5,666 nt of DNA, from the NCBI GenBank assembly GCA_937884915.1, contig CALAAN010000350.1, forward strand, positions 1 to 5,666. The letters are read 5' to 3'. This stretch comes from an uncultured Oscillibacter sp. Its GTDB lineage: Bacteria > Bacillota > Clostridia > Oscillospirales > Oscillospiraceae. This document shows, in pieces, positions 1-4,779 of the stretch. Position 1 is the stretch's first letter; every line of letters begins with the position of its first letter. Position numbers and translations under genes: made by a program. The notes beneath the pieces were generated by a model. The model was not told the DNA's origin, ran no database searches, and worked only from the letters and a program-made list of their open reading frames with translations.

Positions 1-1
1 C

Positions 2-448
2 AGGTCTGCAATTACCATCATCTCTGAAATCGGCACGGATATGAGCCAGTTTGGCTCCTCAAAACGGCTTTGCTGTTGGGCTGGCTTGACGCCCGGCAAC
101 AATGAATCTGCTGGGAAAAAGAAATCCGTGCGGATCTCCCGTGCCGGTGTATACCTGAAGCCCGCTTTGGTACAAGTCGCTCACGCTGCGGTAAAGGACA
201 ACGATCATCCTTACTACAAGCTGAAATATGAGCGAATTGCCAAGCGCAGAGGCAAGAAACGGGCAATTATCGCCATTGCCAGAATGATTCTGACTGCCGT
301 TTATTCCATGTTCTGTACCGGCGAAGTGTGGAATCCTGTGGATCTCTACAAAGTCGATATGCCAGAACATTTGAAAGAGCAGCAACTCGCCAAAGCCATT
401 AAGCAGGCTACACGCTTCCTTGAAAAGCAGGGATTATCTGTTGCTTAG
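2..448 (+). CDS. IS110-family recombinase (transposase), C-terminal part
   Basis: This is the last 148 codons of an IS110-family DEDD/serine recombinase; the N-terminal RuvC-like domain lies beyond the left edge, so the gene may be intact in the genome. The reading frame is open from base 2, and the first ATG at 41 is internal, not the true start. The sequence matches the C-terminal Tnp domain (Transposase_20 type): a helix-hairpin-like stretch ending in FGSSKRLCCWAGLTP, then ESAGKKKSVRISRAG, then a basic KYERIAKRRGKKRAIIAIAR helix. By analogy with the family, the serine encoded at 107-109 in the ESAGKK segment is the candidate catalytic serine. IS110 enzymes excise and insert their element through a circular intermediate, guided by an element-encoded bridge RNA. 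It is the only convincing plus-strand gene here and is less G+C-rich than the neighbouring genes, consistent with a mobile origin. Whether it belongs to the IS110 or IS1111 subgroup cannot be told from this part. Confidence 0.93.
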   Translation, partial: RSAITIISEIGTDMSQFGSSKRLCCWAGLTPGNNESAGKKKSVRISRAGVYLKPALVQVAHAAVKDNDHPYYKLKYERIAKRRGKKRAIIAIARMILTAVYSMFCTGEVWNPVDLYKVDMPEHLKEQQLAKAIKQATRFLEKQGLSVA

Positions 449-546
449 CTCTGAGTGAATACGCTTTGACCTTGCAAAACGGTCTGTTTGCAGGGACGCT
501 TTTGTGCGCCCTTTTTCCTCTGTGCTGGTCCGGTACTCACTTTCAC
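445..546 (-). CDS. Possible 33-residue small ORF, unknown (doubtful)
   Basis: On the minus strand a GTG at 544-546 opens 33 codons ending in TAA at 445-447. A good Shine-Dalgarno sequence, GGAGG at 555-559, sits 8 bases upstream. The peptide starts MKVSTGPAQRKKGAQKR, is rich in Lys, Arg and Gln, and has no recognisable domain or membrane segment. It lies antisense to the IS110 3' end, directly downstream of the ABC operon, and covers the terminator-like hairpin, whose bases it would have to share. The GGAGG with correct spacing is the only real support; chance is quite possible. Confidence 0.15.
   Translation of the reverse strand: MKVSTGPAQRKKGAQKRPCKQTVLQGQSVFTQS
470..495 (+). other. Hairpin after the recombinase, competing with the next stem
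   Basis: A 9-bp stem (470-478 with 487-495, one G-T pair, core TGCAAA/TTTGCA) closes an 8-base loop. It begins 22 bases after the recombinase stop. Its 3' arm shares bases 492-495 with the terminator-like stem at 492-512, so the two cannot form at once. It could be part of a transcript leader or trailer, of an IS110/IS1111 non-coding RNA, or of a recombination end; the sequence does not say which. Confidence 0.4.
492..516 (+). terminator. Rho-independent terminator-like stem after the IS110 recombinase
   Basis: The arm AGGGaCGC (492-499, A496 bulged) pairs with GCGCCCT (506-512) around the loop TTTTGT, and a run of T follows to 516. The arrangement fits an intrinsic terminator read on the plus strand, ending the recombinase transcript 44 bases past its stop. 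Read on the minus strand it has no T tract, so it should not stop the ABC operon coming the other way. Confidence 0.5.
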
Positions 547-591
547 ACTAATTTCCTCCAATAATATCGTAAATTTTATAATTTTGTTTTG

Positions 592-1338
592 TCAAATGAC
601 GTTGATGACTTTGGACAAGAACTCTTTGGTTCGCGCGTTCTGCGGGTGCTCGAAGATCTCCTCGGGCGTGCCCTGCTCGGCGATCTGTCCGCCGTCCATG
701 AAGAGCACGCGCGTGCCGACCTTTCGGGCAAAGCCCATCTCGTGCGTGACGACGACCATCGTGATGCCGTCGCGGGCAAGATCGGAGATGACCTGCAATA
801 CCTCGCCGACCATCTCGGGGTCGAGTGCGGAGGTCGGTTCGTCGAAGAGCAGCACGTCGGGCTCCATCGCCAGCGCCCGCACGATGGCGATGCGCTGCTT
901 CTGCCCGCCGGAGAGCTGGGAGGGATAGGCGTTTGCCTTGTCCTCAAGCCCCACGCGCTTTAAGAGCTTGAGGGCCTTTTCCTTGCTTGCCTCTTCGGAC
1001 TGCTTTTTGACCTTCGTGAGCGAGATCGTGATGTTTTCAAGAACCGTCAGGTTATTGAAGAGGTTGAACTGCTGAAACACCATGCCGACCTTCTGTCGGT
1101 GCTTGTTCACATCAAAGCCCTTGGCCGTGATGTCCTCGCCCTCAAAGTAAATTTTGCCGGCGGTGGGCTGCTCCAAGAGGTTCAGGCATCGGATAAAGGT
1201 GGACTTGCCGCCGCCCGAGAGACCAATGATGACGACCACGTCGCCCTTGCAGATGGTTTCGTTCAGTCCGTCGAAGACGGTCAGGCTGCCGAACTTTTTC
1301 TGCAAGTCCTTGATCTCGAACAATACGTTACCGTTCAC
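592..1338 (-). CDS. Amino acid ABC transporter, ATP-binding protein (GlnQ/HisP-like)
   Basis: This cytoplasmic ATPase powers a polar amino acid importer. All motifs of an active ABC ATPase are visible in the 248 residues: Walker A GLSGGGKST (39-47), Q-loop in VFQQFNLF (88-95), signature LSGGQ (142-146), Walker B VLLFDEP (162-168) with catalytic Glu167, D-loop SALD (170-173) and switch His199. Length and the phrase FNLFNNLTVLENI are typical of the GlnQ/HisP/TcyN group. The start is GTG at 1336-1338, chosen because GGGAGG at 1349-1354 precedes it at good distance and the protein then begins where relatives do. It overlaps the permease gene by 11 bases, so the two are translationally coupled. 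The exact substrate (glutamine, cystine, basic or acidic amino acids) cannot be set from the ATPase. No minus-strand terminator is evident before the insertion sequence at its 3' end. Confidence 0.95.
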   Translation of the reverse strand: MNGNVLFEIKDLQKKFGSLTVFDGLNETICKGDVVVIIGLSGGGKSTFIRCLNLLEQPTAGKIYFEGEDITAKGFDVNKHRQKVGMVFQQFNLFNNLTVLENITISLTKVKKQSEEASKEKALKLLKRVGLEDKANAYPSQLSGGQKQRIAIVRALAMEPDVLLFDEPTSALDPEMVGEVLQVISDLARDGITMVVVTHEMGFARKVGTRVLFMDGGQIAEQGTPEEIFEHPQNARTKEFLSKVINVI

Positions 1339-2008
1339 TCTTTCTCAGCCTCCCTTCAAAGATGTTCAGGCCCTTGCCGAGGATGATGTTCAGCGCCAGA
1401 TAGATGATGGCGGAGATGTAGTAGCAAGGAAGCGGGTTATAAGTAGAGGTGACCACGATGCCGTTGTTGTACATCAGGTCGCCGATGCCGAGGTACTGGA
1501 TGATCGAGGTCTCCTTGACCATCGTGACGAATTCGTTGCCGATGGCAGGGAGAATATTTTTGACCGCCTGCGGCATCACCACGTATCGCATGGCCTGCGC
1601 ATTCGTCATGCCGCACGAGCGTGCGCCCTCCATCTGGCCCTTGTCCACCGCCTGAATGCCCGCACGGATGATCTCGGCGACGTAAGCGGAGGAGTTGATC
1701 GAAAGCGCGATGATACACGGCAGCGCCCGTTCCAGATCGACGTCGAACAAACTACCGGACGGATAGCTGATAAAGTCGAGCTGATAGTAGACGATGTAGA
1801 GCTGTACGAGCATCGGCGTACCGCGGATGATGGTGATATAGATGCTGGCGAACTTTTGCAGCGCCTTTGCCTTCGATAAACGCATCAGCGCGATGAGGCA
1901 GCCGAGGATCGAGCCGCAGAACACGGTGAGCAGCGAGATGAGGATGGTCGTTCGCGTCCCTCGCAGGAAGTATTGATAATAATTCGTTGCAATTTCCCAG
2001 ATGTTCAT
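1328..2008 (-). CDS. Amino acid ABC transporter, permease (HisM/GlnP-like)
   Basis: This inner-membrane subunit of 226 residues forms the transport channel with the ATPase encoded just downstream. It has the usual length and motifs of the His/Glu/Gln/Arg permease family: an N-terminal helix with GTRTTILISLL (17-27), the RGTP motif (62-65), and the EAA coupling loop around EIIRAGIQAV (112-121) and GQMEGARSCGM (124-134), followed by MPQA (145-148). Hydrophobic segments lie near 19-43, 52-76, 95-115 and 190-215. The ATG at 2006-2008 is preceded by AAGGAGG at 2021-2027 with a rather long 12-base gap. It is the first gene of a two-gene operon from the promoter at 2050-2078. A single permease gene suggests a homodimer. 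The matching periplasmic-type binding lipoprotein is not encoded in the window. Confidence 0.95.
   Translation of the reverse strand: MNIWEIATNYYQYFLRGTRTTILISLLTVFCGSILGCLIALMRLSKAKALQKFASIYITIIRGTPMLVQLYIVYYQLDFISYPSGSLFDVDLERALPCIIALSINSSAYVAEIIRAGIQAVDKGQMEGARSCGMTNAQAMRYVVMPQAVKNILPAIGNEFVTMVKETSIIQYLGIGDLMYNNGIVVTSTYNPLPCYYISAIIYLALNIILGKGLNIFEGRLRKSER
1349..1354 (-). promoter_or_regulatory. Ribosome binding site for the ABC ATPase GTG start
   Basis: GGGAGG lies inside the 3' end of the permease gene, 10 bases before the GTG at 1336-1338. It supports this non-ATG start and coupled translation of the two transporter genes. Confidence 0.7.
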
Positions 2009-2049
2009 GTACTGCGGCTGCCTCCTTCATAGGACTGACTGTGACGTTG

Positions 2050-2078
2050 ATTGTATATTTATGTTCGCCAAATGTCAA
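2050..2078 (-). promoter_or_regulatory. Sigma-A type promoter of the ABC transporter operon
   Basis: Read on the minus strand, a perfect -35 TTGACA (2073-2078) is followed after exactly 17 bases by a -10 TACAAT (2050-2055). Transcription should start near 2043, giving a leader of about 35 bases with the AAGGAGG site. That leader is too short for a riboswitch or T-box, so any control is probably by a protein at or upstream of the promoter. Confidence 0.85.
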
Positions 2079-2260
2079 TAGCGAGAATAACAATTCACAT
2101 CAAGATTGTTTCGCTGAATAAATAGGTGAAATAAAACGGATGGCAATTTGGCAAAAATATACATAAAAGTTAGCATAACTATGATAGCCAAAAATCCGCC
2201 GCATCTCAAAACAGCATGTTTATAAGCAAACACGAAGACTTTACTGCATGAAAACGCGCA
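2079..2260. other. AT-rich intergenic stretch upstream of the ABC promoter
   Basis: No gene is supported between the ABC operon start and the terminator at 2261-2313. The stretch is AT-rich and holds two small dyads that could be protein sites: GAATaacaATTC at 2085-2096, just upstream of the -35 box, and AGTTAgcaTAACT at 2168-2180. Both are short enough to occur by chance. Confidence 0.4.
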
Positions 2261-2313
2261 AAAAAGGAAGACGCCTGACTGAAGCTCTTGTTGTCTCAGT
2301 CAGACGTCTTTTT
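2261..2313. terminator. Strong bidirectional intrinsic terminator
   Basis: A 15-position stem (2268-2282 with 2296-2310), 14 paired and one C-A mismatch, closes a 13-base loop. On the plus strand it runs into TTTTT (2309-2313). On the minus strand it is followed by CC and a T run, the complement of the A run ending at 2265. Its likely job is to end the response-regulator operon, whose stop is about 120 bases away, shielding the ABC promoter from read-through. Confidence 0.88.
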
Positions 2314-2341
2314 CATAAAAGTGCAAATTGCGCAGATGACC

Positions 2342-2362
2342 CCTGCCATCCCCAATGGCAGG
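2342..2362. other. Perfect 8-bp hairpin in the response-regulator 3' region
   Basis: CCTGCCAT (2342-2349) pairs perfectly with ATGGCAGG (2355-2362) around a 5-base loop. No T tract follows on either strand, so it is not a terminator by itself. It would lie in the untranslated tail of the two-component mRNA. Confidence 0.5.
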
Positions 2363-2383
2363 AGCCGTCTGCGTGATCGTGTG

Positions 2384-2399
2384 GGGCGCGCACGCGCCC
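2384..2399. other. G+C-rich hairpin in the response-regulator 3' region
   Basis: GGGCGC (2384-2389) pairs with GCGCCC (2394-2399) around the tetraloop GCAC. It stands about 30 bases after the response-regulator stop and lacks a T tract. With the hairpin at 2342-2362 and the terminator at 2261-2313 it makes the 3' tail of that mRNA highly structured. Confidence 0.45.
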
Positions 2400-2430
2400 T
2401 GGTATCATAAAGCCGCGAACAGCTCTATCA

Positions 2431-3141
2431 TCATGCTTCGTTTTCGAGCATCCGGTAACCCACGCCGATCTCGGTGAAGATGTACTCGGGCGAGGCGGGA
2501 TTCTTCTCGATCTTGCGGCGGATGTTCGCCATGTTCACGCGCAGAATCTGGTTGTCGGCCTTGGCCTTCGGCCCCCAGATCTGCTTGATGAGATAGTCAT
2601 ACGTCAGCACCTTGCCGGCGTACTTGCCGAGCAGCGCCACGATCTTGAACTCGTTGAGCGTCAGGTGCACATCCTGATCGCCGATGAGCACGTGGTGCTT
2701 GTCGTAGTCGATGGTCAGGTCCTTGACGGTGAACTTGCCCGACTGCGCGATCTCGTTGTTGTCGAGCGGCGTGCGCGTGTGACGGATGGCCGTGCGGATG
2801 CGCGCGAGCAGCTCGCTTGTGCCGAACGGCTTTTCGATGTAGTCGTCCGCGCCGAGGTCGAGCGCCATGACCTTGTCATGCTCGTGCGTGCGCGCTGAAA
2901 CGACGATGATCGGCAGATTCGACCACGAGCGGACCTCCTTGAGGATGTTCATCCCATCCATGTCAGGAAGCCCCAGGTCGAGGATGATAAGGTCGGGGCA
3001 ATGCGAGGTGATCATTGAGACCGCCTCGGCGCCCGTCTGCGCCACCAGCACGTCGAAGTCGTTCGCGGTGAGAACCGTCGAAATAAAGTTGCTGATGTTC
3101 TGCTCGTCTTCTACCACGAGCACTTTATCCTTCAATTTCAC
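2431..3141 (-). CDS. OmpR-family response regulator, KdpE-like
   Basis: This DNA-binding transcription factor is presumably phosphorylated by the kinase encoded just upstream. The receiver domain (about 6-120) keeps all key residues: acidic Glu11/Asp12, phosphoacceptor Asp55 in LIILDLGLPD, Ser82, and Lys104 in EKPF with Tyr101. A winged-helix output domain (about 134-232) follows, with LTLNEFKIVALL and the recognition-helix region NQILRVNMANIRRKI. Length (236) and sequence style are closest to KdpE. The start is GTG at 3139-3141, supported by GGAGGAGG at 3151-3158; an upstream start would sit deep in the kinase gene. The gene overlaps the kinase by 17 bases. In KdpE systems the target is a potassium pump operon, but no kdpFABC or Trk/Ktr gene is in this window, so its targets are unknown. 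Confidence 0.94.
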   Translation of the reverse strand: MKLKDKVLVVEDEQNISNFISTVLTANDFDVLVAQTGAEAVSMITSHCPDLIILDLGLPDMDGMNILKEVRSWSNLPIIVVSARTHEHDKVMALDLGADDYIEKPFGTSELLARIRTAIRHTRTPLDNNEIAQSGKFTVKDLTIDYDKHHVLIGDQDVHLTLNEFKIVALLGKYAGKVLTYDYLIKQIWGPKAKADNQILRVNMANIRRKIEKNPASPEYIFTEIGVGYRMLENEA

Positions 3142-4207
3142 TGTTGATGCCCTCCTCCAGCGGCAGATAGAAGCGGAAGCATGCTCCGCCCGAATCCAAA
3201 TTTTCTGCGGTCATCGTGCCGCCGTGCGCCTTGACGATGGTATAGCACACAGAAAGGCCGATGCCCATGTTTTTCTTCATATCAAAGTTGTTGTGCGACA
3301 CGCCGGAAAGCCCGCCGTTAAAGATCGTCGAGAGCTTCTCCTTCGGGATACCGACGCCGTTGTCGCTGATGGAAAAGCAGGCGTTCGTCCCCTCTCGCGA
3401 GAGGCAGACTCGGATCTGCGTGACGTTTCCGCCATGGATCGCGGCATTTTCCAGCAGGTTCATGATGACCTGACGGATCAGCGTCGCGTCCATCGGCACC
3501 ATCAGCACCTCGTCCGGCACCTCGATCGAGACATGGATCGCGGGGAAGCGCTTGGTGAACTTGCTGACCGAGACGCCGACGATCTCCTCGGCCGCCTCGC
3601 AGTCCTTTTCGATCTTTGCCTGCCCGCCGCTCATGCGCGTGATGGACAAAAGATTTTCGACCATGCGGATGAGCCACTGCGCATCCTCGTTTACATCCTC
3701 TAAAAGGCGGCGCTTCTGCTCGGGAGAAAAGGAATCCTCGTTTTCAAGGATCGCGGCGGTGTTGCCGACGATGCTCGTCAGCGGCGTGCGGATGTCGTGC
3801 GACATCGCGCGCAGGAGATTGGCGCGCACGGCTTCCTTCTCCGTCTCGATGCGCAGCTTTTCCTGCTTTTTGATCTGCGTGTTCATCGCGCTGATCATCA
3901 TCGAGACCGTCAGCATTGCAAGGAAGGTGAGCGGGTAGCCGGTGATCGTAAAGTTGAACTCCCAGTAGGGATATGTAAACACATAGTTGACGAACAACAC
4001 GCCGGAGACCGCACTGAATATCCCCCAGAAATAGCCCTCCGTCCAGCGCGAGATGGTTGCGACCGCCAGCACGAAGATGAGGTTTACGTAGCCGCTGCCG
4101 GTGTCGATCCTTCGCAGCAGCGTGCAGAGCACCGTTGCCGTACCCAGGATCGCCGCCGTCAGCAAAAGGTCGTAGATCCAACGCATTTTTTCGGGGATTT
4201 TTGCCAT
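3125..4207 (-). CDS. Membrane sensor histidine kinase, short KdpD-like (DUF4118)
   Basis: This 360-residue membrane kinase pairs with the overlapping response regulator. About four hydrophobic helices (roughly 11-31, 41-53, 57-78, 91-108) form a DUF4118 module like the membrane part of KdpD, with FVNYVFTYPYWEF between the third and fourth. A linker helix leads to the dimerisation domain with phospho-acceptor His137 in MSHDIRTPL (135-143). The ATPase domain has an N box MNLLENAAIHGG (249-260, Asn250/Asn254), G1 box DNGVGIP (282-288) and G2 box GIGLS (315-319). Full KdpD is near 900 residues with N-terminal KdpD and Usp domains; both are absent here, and the gene starts cleanly at ATG 4205-4207 with a weak GAGAGGG site, so this looks like a natural short form, not a truncation. 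What it senses cannot be read; potassium, turgor or envelope state are guesses from the family. Confidence 0.93.
   Translation of the reverse strand: MAKIPEKMRWIYDLLLTAAILGTATVLCTLLRRIDTGSGYVNLIFVLAVATISRWTEGYFWGIFSAVSGVLFVNYVFTYPYWEFNFTITGYPLTFLAMLTVSMMISAMNTQIKKQEKLRIETEKEAVRANLLRAMSHDIRTPLTSIVGNTAAILENEDSFSPEQKRRLLEDVNEDAQWLIRMVENLLSITRMSGGQAKIEKDCEAAEEIVGVSVSKFTKRFPAIHVSIEVPDEVLMVPMDATLIRQVIMNLLENAAIHGGNVTQIRVCLSREGTNACFSISDNGVGIPKEKLSTIFNGGLSGVSHNNFDMKKNMGIGLSVCYTIVKAHGGTMTAENLDSGGACFRFYLPLEEGINSEIEG
3151..3158 (-). promoter_or_regulatory. Ribosome binding site for the response-regulator GTG start
   Basis: GGAGGAGG lies within the last codons of the kinase gene, 9 bases before the GTG at 3139-3141. 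It decides the non-ATG start and indicates coupled translation of kinase and regulator. Confidence 0.75.
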
Positions 4208-4237
4208 GTCGCCGCCCTCTCTCGCTTGATCGTTGGC

Positions 4238-4254
4238 GCGGAGAATGCCTCCGC
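4238..4254 (-). other. Hairpin in the kinase mRNA leader
   Basis: GCGGAG (4238-4243 on the plus strand) pairs perfectly with CTCCGC (4249-4254) around a 5-base loop. It lies in the roughly 56-base leader between the predicted start of transcription near 4264 and the kinase ATG. It does not cover the weak ribosome binding site, so a regulatory role is unproven. Confidence 0.35.
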
Positions 4255-4270
4255 CTGTTTTCTTATCCCC

Positions 4271-4279
4271 ATTATAGCA
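4271..4279 (-). promoter_or_regulatory. Extended -10 promoter of the two-component operon
   Basis: On the minus strand TGC (4277-4279) is followed directly by TATAAT (4271-4276), an extended -10 element with a perfect hexamer. No good -35 sequence stands 16-18 bases upstream, so the promoter may rely on the extended element or on an activator. Its position fits transcription of the kinase and response regulator. Confidence 0.7.
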
Positions 4280-4326
4280 TACGGCCTGCTAATTTTGTGC
4301 TAAATCGAAGCAATTTTTTCGGTAGC

Positions 4327-4354
4327 AAAAAGGACGGCACAATGCCGTCCCTTT
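4327..4354 (-). terminator. Intrinsic terminator of the OadG-like gene
   Basis: GGACGGCA (4332-4339) pairs perfectly with TGCCGTCC (4343-4350) around a 3-base loop. Read on the minus strand the stem is followed by TTTTT (complement of 4327-4331), so it ends transcription of the OadG-like gene about 35 bases after its stop. The sequence on the other side is CTTT only, so it is much weaker on the plus strand. Confidence 0.85.
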
Positions 4355-4384
4355 CGCTGATAAAGGAAGAAGTGGAATTCAAAA

Positions 4385-4657
4385 TTAAATCTTGCGGATG
4401 CTGACGTTCGTCACATTCGCCATATTGAAGCCGGGCTGCTGTGCAATCGCCGCCATGATGGCGACCTTGACCTCATCGGTCAGACCGTCAGTGGGAACGG
4501 CGGGCGCTGCCGGCGCGGCAGCTGCTGCGGCAGGCTTCGGAGCCTCGGGTCTGGATAAAATCTTGCCCATCAGCATCGTTAAGAAGATAATGCAGGTCAG
4601 GCCCACAAACGTGACGCCCATACCCATGATGACAACAAATGCGCTGGATACTTCCAT
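4385..4657 (-). CDS. OadG-like sodium-pump decarboxylase gamma subunit
   Basis: This is a 90-residue membrane protein of the OadG/MmdD type. It has one N-terminal membrane helix (about 5-32, including VVIMGMGVTFVGL), a short Ala/Pro-rich linker (38-55), and a C-terminal helix and strand ending NVTNVSIRKI, like the SIRR-type tail of OadG proteins. In oxaloacetate or methylmalonyl-CoA decarboxylases this subunit anchors and stabilises the carboxyltransferase and sodium-pumping subunits. I take the ATG at 4655-4657: AAAGGAG at 4669-4675 precedes it. An in-frame ATG at 4712-4714 would give 109 residues, but it lies upstream of the promoter's -10 box and so would not be in the mRNA. The gene stands alone between its own promoter and terminator, without alpha, beta or biotin-carrier subunit genes in the window, which is unusual. 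The family call is good; a role in an actual sodium pump is inferred. Confidence 0.8.
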   Translation of the reverse strand: MEVSSAFVVIMGMGVTFVGLTCIIFLTMLMGKILSRPEAPKPAAAAAAPAAPAVPTDGLTDEVKVAIMAAIAQQPGFNMANVTNVSIRKI

Positions 4658-4668
4658 CGGCGGATACG

Positions 4669-4675
4669 CTCCTTT
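4669..4675 (-). promoter_or_regulatory. Ribosome binding site deciding the OadG-like start
   Basis: AAAGGAG stands 11 bases before the ATG at 4655-4657. Together with the promoter position it selects the 90-residue product over the longer 109-residue reading. Confidence 0.7.
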
Positions 4676-4691
4676 TATGTATTCTGGCGCT

Positions 4692-4719
4692 ATTATAGCG
4701 CGCAGAATTTGCATATCAA
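4692..4719 (-). promoter_or_regulatory. Promoter of the OadG-like gene
   Basis: On the minus strand -35 TTGATA (4714-4719) and a perfect -10 TATAAT (4692-4697) are separated by 16 bases. Transcription would start near 4685, giving a leader of about 28 bases. The gene therefore does not depend on read-through from trmO, whose stop is about 60 bases upstream of the -35 box. Confidence 0.8.
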
Positions 4720-4779
4720 CCGTTTGGAAGCCCTCTTAGCATTGGCTTAACGCGAAGAGTTTTTCCCTTAACAGCGTTT

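Larger units (their letters stand above)
1..545 (+). mobile_element. IS110-family insertion sequence, right portion (boundary approximate)
   Basis: The recombinase gene ends at 448, and the bases after it up to roughly 545 differ in composition from the AT-rich stretch at about 546-591 that precedes the ABC operon end. I place the element's right end somewhere in 449-591. IS110 elements usually lack clear terminal inverted repeats and often make no target duplication, so the exact junction cannot be read from one copy. The element sits just beyond the 3' end of a minus-strand ABC transporter operon and points towards it. Confidence 0.55.

Noticed and set aside
18..385. Minus-strand frames opposite the IS110 recombinase
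   Set aside because: The plus-strand frame carries the recognisable recombinase domain; the opposite frames have no motif or start signal.
571..584. AT-rich dyad AAATT/AATTT just beyond the ABC ATPase stop, considered as a terminator
   Set aside because: Only five A-T pairs form, which is too weak; AT-rich spacer DNA gives such dyads by chance.
1154..1879. 241-codon plus-strand frame opposite the ABC transporter genes
   Set aside because: It is the antisense of two clear genes with complete family motifs, and its composition is that of a mirror frame.
2248..2373. Plus-strand ATG with about 41 codons across the bidirectional terminator
   Set aside because: It has no ribosome binding site and its codons simply read through the terminator stem and the next hairpin.
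2867..3703. 278-codon plus-strand frame opposite the kinase and response regulator
   Set aside because: It lies antisense to two overlapping genes with intact catalytic motifs and shows no domain.
4733..4779. Possible terminator between trmO and the OadG-like gene
   Set aside because: Only short or broken pairings are found, and the T run (4760-4764) is on the wrong strand for trmO.
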